Below, piece by piece: positions 23,489 to 34,299 of a DNA stretch of 64,000 nucleotides. The position numbers and the translations under genes are program-made. The notes under the pieces were generated by a model. It worked only from the letters and a program-made list of their open reading frames with translations, did not search any database and was not told where the DNA came from. Numbering within the stretch: position 1 is the stretch's first letter; each line of letters opens with the position of its first letter. This DNA is from Blasia pusilla (lineage: Eukaryota > Marchantiophyta > Marchantiopsida > Blasiales): NCBI GenBank assembly GCA_050084515.1, contig CM114274.1:16988001-17052000 (forward strand), given 5' to 3'.

Positions 23489-25185
23489 ATGACTTCATTC
23501 CTAGGTAAGGAACGCACATATGATGGGCCTGACATTATCGTATTGTCTAGCTCATCTGATGAAAGAGACGAGCAGCCTCCATCAGGAAGCAGTGCAGCTA
23601 TATCCGAAAAAATTCATGTAGCATGGAAGGATGTTTGGTATTCAATGTTTGATTGGATTGATTTTGAACCAGTTCTTGGTAGAATATTTTGTAAAGTTTG
23701 TAGGAAGGGGAAGGGGAAGAGTGTCTTTGCAAGAGATGGAGCAATTAATTGCAAGGTTTCAACCTTTACTGACCATGCAAACTCCAACAAGCACATTAAG
23801 CTTGCATGGGCTGCAAATGGGGGTAAGAAGTCAATGGCAAAGGCCATTTCCACAACCATACGGACTTACAAAGTCGCTTTGATGACATTGTTTAAGTGCG
23901 CATACTTCCTTGCGAAGGAGGCTATGCCATTTTTGAAATTTCCCAATCTTTGTAAGTTGCTGATTTCTGTCAATGCTCCCATAACTAGAGACTTATACCA
24001 AGATGGAAAAAGTTGAAGTGAAATGTCTTATTTTATTAGCCAAGTTCTGCATAGAAGAACTCTTGTGAGAGTTCAAGCCTCTCCTTTCTTTGGAATTATG
24101 ATCGATGAGTCAACAGACATATATGTAACAGGGCATTTGGTCGTGTTCGCCACTTTCATTGAAGAAGGGCAAGCAGAATGTTGTTTTCTAGGACTACTTC
24201 GCTATGAATCAAAATGTTCTAATGCTATTACTGAAACCTTGCTGCAACTAATCAAAGATGGAGGGTTGGAATTCTCCAAAATGATAGCATTTGGTTAAGA
24301 TGGTGCATCAACAATGGTAGGTAGCCAGACAGGGGTAGCCTCCCAAATGAGGCAGAAGGTAAACCCTTACATTCTTTCAGTTCATTGTGTAGCCCATAGA
24401 ACGAACTTGGCTGCTTTGTCTGCTGCAAAAGCTCATGATTGCAAGTTAATATCCTCTGAAGTTGATTCAATTCTCAATGTTGTAGCTAGTTACTTTAGAA
24501 GGTCATCCAAGAGGAAGACAATTCTAGCATCTTTGCAGGAAAAGTTCAATGACTCCCAACGAGTCATGAAGAGATACCACAAGATTCGATGGTTATCCCG
24601 TTGGCAAGGTGTGACCACATTGTGTGATTCGTTAGAATCAATATTGACATACTTTAGAGATATTCCTCCTTCAAAGGACGATGGGAGTGGTGTGAATTTA
24701 TTCAACAGGCTGAGATCATTCCAAATGATCTATCAATTGTATTTTTTGGCTGATATTCTTTCCATGCTTGCAAATCTGAGTAAGATATTTCAGTACAAGT
24801 TTGTGGATGTTAGCAACATAGGGAGCATTTTCAATTCAGAGATAGCTAGGATTACCATGAAATTTGTCATGGAAACTCATGACTTGAATGCTTCAACCTT
24901 CTCTGAAGATACATGTTACAATTTACTTCCTGACTTTGGGCCACCTGGTAGTTATCTTCATCGTTTTACAGTTTGAGATTAGGGGAAAAAAATTTCATAG
25001 TATAAATATGTCTCGGGATCGAACAGGAAAGGACTTGGAGGCTCCCTTGTTCTTTCAGAAAAAGGTTTGTTGAAAGTGTGTGTGCAGCTTTACGCTAACG
25101 ATTTTGAGATAACAACCTCATTGGTTCAATGAGAACCCTCAATCCTCTACACATGCCTTCTCGGCAAGTGGGATTGAATAGTTGG
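23489..25185 (+). pseudogene. hAT-family transposase, 5' part
   Basis: N-terminal BED/TTF-like zinc finger region (RIFCKVCRKGKGKSVFA, STFTDHANSNKHIKLAW), then the hAT catalytic core: FFGIMIDESTDIYVTGHLVV, a DGASTMVG block, VHCVAHRTNLAALSAAK, IRWLSRWQGVTTLCDSLESI. From 23489 to 24976 all blocks share one frame, broken only by TGA at about 24014 and TAA at about 24296, so decay is recent. Coding continues with more stops to MPSRQVGLNSW at 25184, where element 2 interrupts it. It resembles the ZMYM6/ZNF862-like group of hAT proteins. It would cut and rejoin its own DNA; now defective. Confidence 0.85.
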
Positions 25186-25292
25186 TGTCGTGCGAATCCA
25201 CATCGTCATACAACATACATCGCTGACATACCATACTCACATACATACATAACATAGACGAGAGTATCCACAAACACAAGTGTACCACAACC
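25186..25292 (-). repeat. Block B2, 3' terminus of element 2
   Basis: About 107 bp ending ATTCGCACGACA in element sense, directly next to the TTGG duplication. It is near-identical to B1 (25662-25768) and to the 3' end of element 3. Confidence 0.85.
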
Positions 25293-25659
25293 TGAAATCC
25301 GTGAAAGACCTCTGTCATAAAACACGTATACAATCACATACAATCAAGCCAAATCCACTCCACGATGGGAGAATCTAGGTCGAAGCTTGCGGGAAACACC
25401 ATAGCCAAGAGCTCTACTCACTACCAAGGCTAACTCCCAACGCAACATGCTCAACTCAAAGAACTGACTGTTCTTTGAGTGCACTCCACCTTATATCCTC
25501 CAACCTAAGAGCGGGCCCTACTGAGAAAGTCACCCCCAACTGAGTAACCCCCAACCCTATGTATGGAACCGCATCTCTACCAAGCCACTACGGTCGTACA
25601 TAAGGAATGGCCTCTACTAGCACACTATACTCTATGACATAATCCGTATGGTCATGACA
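25293..25659 (-). repeat. Block A2, copy of the 5' repeat near the 3' end
   Basis: About 367 bp, TGTCATGACC...GGATTTCA in element sense, near-identical to A1. It joins B2 directly, without the primer-site sequence that follows A1. A two-base GC separates it from B1. Confidence 0.88.
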
Positions 25660-25661
25660 GC

Positions 25662-25768
25662 TGTCGTGCGAATCCACATCGTCATACAACATACATCACT
25701 GACATACCATCCTCACATACATACATAACATAGACGAGAGTATCCACAAACACAAGTGTACCATAACT
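25662..25768 (-). repeat. Block B1, after the coding region of element 2
   Basis: Near-identical to B2; ends CACGACA then GC then A2. In element 3 the same block forms the very 3' end. Confidence 0.85.
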
Positions 25769-25940
25769 CGCCACCCTAACTGGCGGTTAGGTCCCTCTAA
25801 CTCCCAAGTAGCCCTATACATCTACTACATGCTATACACCTTCTTGGGTGCCCGAATCAGAAGGCCGGGTGCTAGATTGCCCCATCGTTAGTCGCACATC
25901 TATAATCCATAACATGCAAAGATCAAGTCATCTACCTCTC

Positions 25941-27420
25941 CTAAGTACATCGAGGACAAACCCACCTTCCAAAGAGGAACAACATCCATACGTGAGTCAA
26001 ACACATCATGTGCCAACCCCTAGAACACCGATCACACACCAACATACGGGCTGCCTTACCAGCAGACCCACACAACATGCACCTCAAGCTAGCACCTATC
26101 ATGGCTAAGCTTGGGTCAACAGTACCATCCACATTTGGAAGATGACAGTACAATTACGCTAATGGTCCTTCCAAACAACTCCATCACGACCCTCCAACAT
26201 GAGAACTCGAAGCTAACACCTCAAGACTCGTAAAAATAGTGCGGCCTGCCGTCACATCCAATGTTGTCGGTGCAATCTGCTGCAAATAGACATAGTCCCC
26301 ACATGGAACCTACGAATCGATGGTCGATAACCTCCACCCGAATGGTTGCATACCGCAACGTATCCCTGTGTTGAGCAATGGCAAGATTCTCAAAGGTCGT
26401 TGGCATAACTCTCCGAAAAGAGCTCCGCCACCGAGAACACACACCTCATCCATATCTCGGGTCATCAAGGTTCACCACCTCACTAGACTCCCGACAATTG
26501 TTCTTTGGCAAGTCCGGATCTCGGCCGTATAACGAGAAAATAAGGTGAGAAGGAAGCCAAGGATGCTTGGCGATCGAACCTATACCCCATGGCTAACCAT
26601 GGCAACCGAATATCCCAGTCTCAAGATGCCCTTCAGAGGCCATACTTGCGCAATGCCCTCTTCACACCGTCTGAACCACACGCTCGGCCAAACCATCCGT
26701 CTCTGGATGATCTCGAGACGTGGTCCGATGATCAATCAACGCCTTGTCACAAAAGACCAAACTCACCCAAACTCGCACTGCTCGGTCAACACTTCAACTG
26801 GTGCACCAAAATGACTAAGCACTCTATCCAAAAACGCATACGCCGTTCCCTCACTTGCCTTGTCCGGTAATGCCACCAACTCAATCCACTTGGAGAAGTG
26901 CTCCACCATCACCAACACATATCGATGATGTCGTACAGTCAACGGTAACGGTCCCGCAAAGTCCACACTCCAACGGTAACCCAACCCCATAATAGGCAAG
27001 GGGTGCAATTGTGGTGTAGGGGCATTAAATGATGCACTCACCCGGTCACAAACCATACAATGTGATACCAACTACTGCACCTGAGTATGCATGCCACGCC
27101 ACCAATACTGGCCAAGGAGTAAGCTATACGTACGCTTTACCCCAAAATGTCCCAACTCCTCATGGGCATGTCGCACAATGTGCTCTCTCTGAGCTAAATG
27201 TGGCACTACTCGTACTCTACCATCCTCCCACACGCGGAGAATATGTGTTCCCTCCAATCGATACCTCTTAGCACGTTGAAGAACACGGTCTTGCTCCTTG
27301 GCACTCACTATGCCTGGCACCCTACTGGTCCATAGGAACTCCAACACCAACGCATCATCATGAATATCACGCTGATCCGTACCACCATCTCCAACCTTAG
27401 GATCTCAAGGTCGCCATCTA
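25941..27420 (-). pseudogene. Element 2 integrase with C-terminal PHD finger
   Basis: Integrase that would insert the cDNA. The zinc-binding N-terminus is HAHEELGHFGVKRTYSLL with SHCMVCDR (HHCC). The core is RWSVDFAGPLPLTVRHHR (first Asp), MVEHFSKWIELVALPDKAS and HFGAPVEVLTEQ, where the usual TDQG second Asp reads Glu. More C-terminal frames are shifted. At the end, in one frame to TAG at 25941, lies a C4HC3 PHD finger: RCMLCGSAGKAARMLVC, CDRCSRGWHMMC, GRWVCPRCT, with spacing CX2C-X11-CX2C-X4-HX2C-W-x-CX2C. PHD fingers usually read the histone H3 tail, so the domain could steer integration or methylation; that is inference. No chromodomain was found. Confidence 0.8.
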
Positions 27421-27479
27421 CCCTCGACTAGAGTAAGATATCATGTGGTCCTCCATACTAGAGTCCATCCCTAACCAAC

Positions 27480-28900
27480 ATAAAAGGCGGATGCATGCCA
27501 ACCTGGCACCATCTCCTCATCAACCTCGCCATGCCATCTAGCCCCAGTTGTATCCTCTTGGCTAGTACATGGGTTCCTACTCAACCCATCAAGATCAAGG
27601 TTGGCAACTCGGTCTATGTACCACCCGGAAGTCATACTCTTGTAAGATAAGAGCCCACCGTGCAAGCTTCCTGTAAGCTTGTCCGACTCCATCAACCACT
27701 TGAGCGGTGGTGATCAAGAACAAGGGTAAACTGTGTGCCAAACAAGTAATACCTAAAGTGTGCCCACACCCACACTCTTGCCAAGCACTCTCCCTCATAT
27801 GAACTATAGCGCGACTCCATTTGCATTATTCGAACGACTTGCATAGGCCACCACAAACTCCATGTGCTCATCATCATGTTGTGTCAACACCGCTCCAAGT
27901 CCCAACCTACTCCAATCGTGTGTAATGAAATGGGCGCCCTCGATAGGTCTCCTCAAGATAGGCGCCACCACCAATCGGGCCTTAAGCTCCACAAAAGCTC
28001 TCTCGATCATCTCCCCAAAGTGCCACTCTTGATCTGATTTCAGCAATTGGTTCAAAGGCTTTGCCATAGCACTAAATCCCTTCACATACCTCCGATAGTA
28101 GTTCGCCAATCCCATGAATGCTCGAACTCTGCTCACATCTACCGGACGCGGAATAAGTGCAATAGCCTCCACCTTTGCTTGCTGAACTCCCAAACCACCT
28201 GGATAGATCACATGACCCAAGTACTCAACATCCTCATGGAAGAACTTACACTTTCCTGGATGCAAACGTAGACCATGAGCTTTCAACCGCTCAAACACCA
28301 TCTGCAAATGTATCTGATGCTCCTCCACCGTGTTACTGAACACCAAGATATCATCAATGTAACACCGAACAAAATCCAACCCTGCTAGGATCCTGATCAT
28401 CACTCTTTGAAACTCGGCAGGTACATTCTTCAACCCAAAGGGTAAGAATTTCCACTGGTACAAACAATCCTTGCCATGAGAGTTGACACCCCAAAATGCT
28501 GTCTTGGCCTTGTCACTCTCCCGAATCGGAAATTGATGGTATCTCGCCTCAAGATCCAAAGTCTTGAAAATCTTTGCCTATCCCACCACATCAAAGATCT
28601 CCTCGGTGTAGGCATGGCATACCTATCGGCCTTGGTTTGCCGATTGATAGGACGGTAATCTCCACACATCCGCCTATCCGTGTAGTTGCCATGCATATCC
28701 TTTTAGCAGTATGGCGATAGTGGCGATGCATACTCTCCATGCGACAACTCCACTAATCCAGCCTCCAAAAGGTCCAACGCCCTACTCTGAATCAGGTCCC
28801 TCTCCATATCACTATATCGGTAGGGACAACGGAAGATTGGCGTATCACTAGCCAAATCAATCCGTATACCGGGTCCAACCAGAGAACCCAACTCCTTCAT
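27480..28900 (-). pseudogene. Element 2 reverse transcriptase and RNase H
   Basis: Gypsy RT: IFRCPYRYSDMERDLI, MCGDYRPINRQTKADRYAMP, FLPFGLKNVPAEFQRVM, the catalytic box CYIDDILVFS, thumb GKCKFFHEDVEYLGHVIYP, connection RAFMGLANYYRRYVKGFS, then RNase H THDWSRLGLGAVLTQHDDEH, FVVAYASRSNN. A 251-codon open frame (27804-28559) covers palm to RNase H. A stop or frameshift separates it from the fingers (28430-28900), and RNase H continues in other frames to about 27480. Active-site residues of RT are intact. Confidence 0.88.
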
Positions 28901-28944
28901 GCTAAAGGCAAAACAACTCCTATAAGCACGTAGGAGGAACCGTG

Positions 28945-29340
28945 TCAGCGCCGTTTCTCACCTCCCCTAAGCTTGGGCCAAAGTAATGGCTCCCAAGTCT
29001 CCTCCACTGGCACACTAGAGGGAGAGGACGATGCCATTGGCTGGTACGCAACCCCCTCACAAGATGGTATATCCTTAGCTATACCATCATCTGAGCAAAT
29101 AACTCCTCCACCAACATGAGCAACCAACTCCACATGTCCAGCCATTACATCCCATTTACTCGAAGGATGCAAAATACTACTCTCCTCGCCCCCAGCTGAT
29201 GCCTCTACCGTCCCGGTAGCCATCGAGCTCATTACAAGGGGTAGAAGACCCACAAACATAGTCCGAAGTCGTATTTGCTCGCCATACCAAGACTCAAAAT
29301 CCAAGTCAAATAATTCAGGTCCATGGCCCGACCAACACAT
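28945..29340 (-). pseudogene. Element 2 linker between methyltransferase and RT
   Basis: 131-codon frame carrying MSSMATGTVEASAGGEESS and KWDVMAGHVELVAHVGGG, matched by element 3 at about 52634-52790. Acidic and low in known motifs; conserved between copies, so part of the polyprotein. No function is recognised. Confidence 0.55.
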
Positions 29341-30810
29341 GACGTCGTGAAGCCTCGAAATAGAAGCAACCCATTTGTCACATCAAGAGGAAATCCCATC
29401 GCACGCTCTCTCATCAGCGTTAGGCTCCACCAATTGTCGCACATGAGAATCCCATACAAGCCCCGGACCACCTTCCTCAGTAGGCATGTGACGAGGAAAA
29501 CTCACAAATGTGGGTAGTGCCATCCTAGGCTCGCCCACACGGTTCACCACTGCCATGGGTGACCGATCAATAACCCTCAGTGGGTGAGACAGGGTTGTCA
29601 TCATGGCGTTCTTCCAAGGTTCGGAAGAACGGGGTAGTCCGAAGCGAGCGAGTAGTGGAGTAACACGGAGTGAAGTGAGATATTGAGGGGTTACCAGTGA
29701 GGAGCTACCTCGACATCCATCCATGGTTGGATCGTCATCACTAGACACTAGGTCTGGTGACGAGATCGCAGACGGAGGCTATATCATGTGGCTCGAGATG
29801 GACGACATGAGCCATTGGGGCATGTGTCGTTTCTCGGGTGTAGTGGGCACCATTGACTTTGATGATTTTATCCAAGAGTTTGACACGTGGTGCGACTTCC
29901 ATGAGATACGGACCCCGACACAGTTCAACCCTTTCATGGCATGGAAGGGGTTGTTCCAGCACTTGGAGGGTCCTCTGATGGATGATTACATGGAGTTTCA
30001 ATCAATATATTCAGTAGAGATCGATGCCTAGAGGATGTATTGGGCTCCAGGGTTTGCGTCCACTAATGGTCGCGAGGCATATGGTGGGATTGTGAGAGGA
30101 GAGAGACTCACACCATCATCACTTGAGAAAGTCGCCCAGTATCCAAGATACTATCCACTGTAAGGCGAGGATCCCGTTGCACTGCATCATATGCTCGACG
30201 TAGAACCTCCCTAGGCAACAAGTTTGTCCACCACAAGCGTGGACGATGTGCACGCGAGCCAACTCACGCTGCATCCAACAACACCGCTGGTCCAATCCAA
30301 GACCGCACCTCATGAACACTCGCCATCATCCGGTCCAGTGTCACCCAACAATGGAACATTCTCGAATGTAAGCTAGAGCACGTGCTGATGAACCTGAAGA
30401 TGTCGTAACACCCGTAACATCTCCCAAAACAATCGAGACCTAGGGTCATGTAATCCCTCACCACGACCAAAAGACGTGTATGACTCGACATGGCCATCCA
30501 AAGCAATCACCAAATCCACAGGACCAACCCTCTCAAGGTCCTGCGCTTCAACAATGCAATGTGTGATGGTAAAGCACGCTGGTACCCACGAATAGCGATG
30601 GCGGCAACAACTCGGGGTATCTCGCATCAATCGACCAATATGTCGGGATGAGACTCTGGGTCGTCTCATCTCGCTCCACATACACGTATCTCCAAGACAG
30701 AATACCGGCCCGCAACAACATGCAGCCGGCACGGTGCTAATCCCACCAAAGAGATCTAACACACAAATACCCTCCGGCGGATACTGCCATACAATGGGTG
30801 TAGTATCCAA
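29341..30810 (-). pseudogene. C5-cytosine DNA methyltransferase domain of element 2 (interrupted)
   Basis: Same domain as in elements 1 and 3. Motif I VLDLFGGIST at about 30735-30763 follows IVWQYPPEGIC. Motif IV reads GWPCRV at about 30490 after a frameshift, with the catalytic Cys kept but the following Gln changed to Arg. HDPRSRLFWEMLRVLRH follows at about 30430, and motif VI ENVPLLG lies at about 30350. Coding is then broken at 30118 by a 540-bp inverted gag fragment and resumes at 29579 with VIDRSPMAVVNRVGEPRMAL and LVEPNADERA, ending near 29340. Same position as in the sister copies: between protease and RT. Confidence 0.78.
29580..30118 (+). mobile_element. Inverted gag fragment inserted in the element 2 methyltransferase
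   Basis: Plus-strand Gag reading CRFSGVVGTIDFDDFIQEF, FMAWKGLFQHLEGPLMDDY. It is related to but distinct from the Gag of elements 1-3. It lies exactly where the methyltransferase sequence, continuous in element 3 at about 52280-52300, is broken. The sequence CTCA occurs at both edges (29576-29579 and about 30108-30111) and might be a target duplication. Confidence 0.8.
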
Positions 30811-31251
30811 AGGGGATAACCCAACTGGACCAGAAGTAGGAGTCCGCCGTGGGGTCTCCTCTTCCTCGTGAGGTATAACATGACCCACACCAAGCCTCTG
30901 CACTAGGCGTCGCCTCCTGCCGTAGTGCACCGCCTGAACTCCAAAGTGGCACATCCAACGATGAGGATGCCATTGCTGCAAAAATAGGGACCTCCTCTAC
31001 CTCCTCATGCGCAAGAGAATCCATAGCAGAAACATTACCCTCCAAAAAGTCTCCTGGCCAAGTGACTACTCCACTAAAACCACCCACAGGATGCTAACAC
31101 TGTTGGGGAAGACCCTCTGGTGGAGCCCCGAAATAAATCTCACATGAACTTGGCTCATACGTCCATCCCGGATTGCCAACCAGGTCAGAAGACGCCTGTC
31201 TCGACCCAATAATCCATCTGAAAACCCATCGGGTACACATCGCTCCTCCAA

Positions 31252-31626
31252 CTAGTACATCATACGACTCGGTGATGTGACTACCGCAGATACTCCCAAC
31301 CGAGAGCTATCAGTCGCATGATCTGGTCTCAACTGTACAGAAAACTTCTCCCGTGTCATGAATTGAGACCTATCATTGGCTCCTCCAAGTGATGTTTGAA
31401 TCTGGAATGGGCAAGGCTCAAGCTCTGACCTCCGAATACCCAAACCAATACATGCCGCCTTTCCCAACATCAAAGGTTGGGCACCAGAGTCTAACAAGAC
31501 TCTATTTGGTCTATACACGTGTCCTGTAGGACTCACCAATCGGAAGATCCCACTCCGGTTGTCCAACATACATACAGCAGGTGTAAGCTTCTCACGATCA
31601 ATGGTGGGCGGTGGTAATGCATCCAT
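31252..31626 (-). pseudogene. Element 2 aspartic protease
   Basis: Open 124-codon frame with NRVLLDSGAQPLMLGKA (catalytic DSGA intact), GLGIRRSELEPCPFQIQTSL. The best-preserved protease of the three copies. It matures the Gag-Pol polyprotein in retroelements. The methyltransferase follows. Confidence 0.8.
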
Positions 31627-32399
31627 CTTCGCATTGTGCCGCCGCTAAGTAGCACTGGTACTCAATGCTACACATGACATAGAGGGTCGCTCCACCGCAA
31701 CATCCTCATCCACCTCAACACGTGTAGCAGTAACACCCCCACGTTCACACAATGTGGCTGCTAGCTGGAATACAGGAGCTAAGTCAACTCCTAAAGCCAT
31801 CAGCTCCGTGGCCAAAAACAATGGGGATCCCAACACCGAAGTTGCCATCCGCATATCTGCACTAGATCTTTGCATCCGTGTCTACTACACGCGATGTAGA
31901 TGCCTCGATCCCCACTGTCGGCTCAATAGGTGCGAGGAACCATGGATGGAGTCCTAAGCACCTCGGACAACAAGAATGACTGGGAAGCCTAGCTCGCTCC
32001 CAGCCTCACCCCTCTGTGGGTCCAACTCACAAGAGCACCACGTGGCTCGACGCCGAGTGGCTCCTCTCAGAATCGCAGGTGATGCCTCAACCTCGGCTGC
32101 ACTCGCCATATAAGAGAGATCATCCCTCCATGAGAGGTGGAAGCCCCTGCTCCCGAACCTGATCTATCTTTGGATACCACCATAGTAGCCAACTCTGCTC
32201 CAATCTGCTCAATCTCGGCACCATAGCGACTCTGTTGTAGTGGTAGGGATAGCCACCGTAGGCTCTCCAACCACTAGTCCACCTCTACCACCCCTACCAC
32301 CTCTACCACCTCGGCCTCTCGGAGCTACTCCACCATGGCCGCGGCCTGATCTCAACTCGGATGAAGATCAAAGCAACGCTCTCGAGGATGACCTAGTCT

Positions 32400-33616
32400 C
32401 CAATGATCACACTGAGTTGGGGCCGGTGAGGCCCATCCTCCCAAATCCGTCTCCCATCCTCTTGGGGACAAAACTTCCTAACATGATCACCTCCACATGT
32501 CCAACATGATCGCCCTGCTGCGGGGCAGCAAATGAAGGCAATGGTGCAGGCGCAAGTGTCCCTCTAGGACTTGATCGAGGTCGTGTGTACCCCACGACTC
32601 CCACACTACTACTACCACCACCACTACTACGAGGGCGTGAGGTGGGCGGATGAACACGAGAAGTAGTAGTTGTATCCCTACTGAATGCGGATGTCACCAC
32701 TCTCTCCTTCACCATGTTAAGCTCAATCTTCTCAGATAAAGCAAACACATGGGTCAATGTGGGTGAATCATCACTCATAAGAATAGCATCACGTACCCTA
32801 CGGCGCAAATCTCTGTCCAAGATCCCATACCAAAATTGATTGTTCGATCCTCGTCACACCTGGGTAATCGAAATCAGCGCCGATACGAGTGTATGCCTCA
32901 CGAAGACTCTCACCAATCTTTCGCTCAAAGTCCTGAAGATTCCTCAACTTCTCCGTCTTCACTCCTTGATAGTTCTTCTTCAACCTCTTGAAGAACTCTG
33001 CAACCGGGTTGAATGATGGTGGGGCACTAGTACCTCCACTAGTACCCCCACTAGTACCTCCACTGGTACCCCCACTCCGGCTCGTACTCGTACCAATCAA
33101 CGTCGGACTGGCTGGCATAGTAGGAGCACTACTACCAATACCACCATGGGTGATAGACACATAGCTTGGAGACCAATATTGTCTCCACGCCTCAATCTCA
33201 GCAACATGGTCCTTCCTAAACTCATGGTAATCATCCATGGGTGGTCCTTCCAAGTGCTGAAACAACCCCTTCCAAGCCAAGAAGGGTGTAAACAACGTGG
33301 CGTTCCGCAACATATGCATATCACACCACGTATCAAACTCCTGCATGAAGTCCTCCAACTCAATGGTGCCCACAGCACCCGAGTATCGTCGTGGGCCCTT
33401 CATGGCCCCATATCCACCGTCCATGTCCCAAATCAATGGAGCTGCAACACTCGATAACAACGTAGAAGACTCGGTGTTTGGAACACCCTCGTCCTCCTCA
33501 TCATCAACTGTCGGAAGTGAAAAAGGTAGCCGATACCTAAATCCACTCCGTGTGAAACCACCACTGTCCGCACCACGGTCCCCAACCAGACCACCCGACA
33601 GCTCCGTGATGACCAA
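32400..33616 (-). pseudogene. Element 2 Gag
   Basis: 272-codon open frame from 33616: RRYSGAVGTIELEDFMQEF, FLAWKGLFQHLEGPPMDDYHEF, a Gly-Thr-Ser repeat (about 33000-33075), then FFKRLKKNYQGVKTEKLRNL and ESLREAYTRIG. After a frameshift near 32800 it continues to the zinc knuckle CWTCGGDHVRKFC (CX2CX3HX4C) at about 32470-32510. Particle-forming and RNA-binding protein of the element. Confidence 0.8.
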
Positions 33617-34174
33617 TGCCGATGCCGCACCACCACCAAATTACCACCACCAAATAACCAAGTGACGTCGATGTCGCTATACTATTCTAGCTCTACTAGC
33701 TATGGGTATAGGCAACCTAACTTGTCATCACCACAAGAAGCCTCCCACGGTCTACTGGTCATCACTCCAGCCTCACTATCGGTAGCACACAGGAGTAACA
33801 CTACTCTGGAAATCCGCGTCAACCCTAACAATGGGCGCGCAAGCAAGAAGCAACGCTGGAGGGGATCCAAACACAGGAAGTCCAACGATAACCCTCCAAT
33901 CACAAATGGAAATCAAGGTAACACAATCCACCAAACGTGATGCCCCCTGAATCCACAAAACCCACTACACAATTCTAACGCAATAGCTACTCCGCCGCGG
34001 GTCGATGACGTGCTAGTCGAACTCGCAGCACATGAAAATATCACCTGCATGGAGAGGCTACACCGTACTATGCGCTAGAGGTACATCAACCAACAACCTG
34101 AGATGCATAAAGCGCCTAACACATCTCCGAACAGCACCAAATGAGCTCCAACAATGTGTACCCTGGCATAGTTA

Positions 34175-34232
34175 AGAACTCAACAGTTAAGCGTCCTCCA
34201 GGCAGAATAGCCCAAAGATGGGTGACCAGTTA
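34175..34232 (+). ncRNA. 5S-rRNA-like segment, antisense to element 2
   Basis: CAGTTAAGCGT (34184-34194) and GATGGGTGACC (34217-34227) start 33 nt apart, the same spacing as box A and box C of the internal promoter in plant 5S rRNA, with an ungapped partial match between and before them (AGAACTC). Known 5S-bearing plant elements (Cassandra, SINE3-like) use this as a pol III promoter. Here it points against gag-pol transcription. It is a fragment, not a 5S gene. Confidence 0.65.
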
Positions 34233-34275
34233 TGCAAAACTAAAATCCCAAATCCTGCAAAAATTGCCTCACGCC

Positions 34276-34299
34276 CAAGCAAGCAAGCTTGCTTGCTTG
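34276..34299. repeat. Perfect 24-bp palindrome in the leader
   Basis: Built from CAAG units centred on AAGCTT at 34285-34290. It is present identically in the element 3 leader at 48123-48146, so it predates both insertions. Confidence 0.95.

Noticed and set aside
25941-27420. Chromodomain at the integrase end
   Set aside because: No chromodomain pattern; the C-terminal module is a zinc-binding PHD finger.
33146-33665. Plus-strand frames opposite element 2 Gag, and similar minus-strand frames at 48731-49172
   Set aside because: Antisense shadows of the conserved Gag coding sequence.
34175-34232. A genuine 5S rRNA gene or a Cassandra TRIM
   Set aside because: Only a partial 5S match, no full-length gene, and it sits in the leader of a large coding gypsy element rather than in a short LTR.
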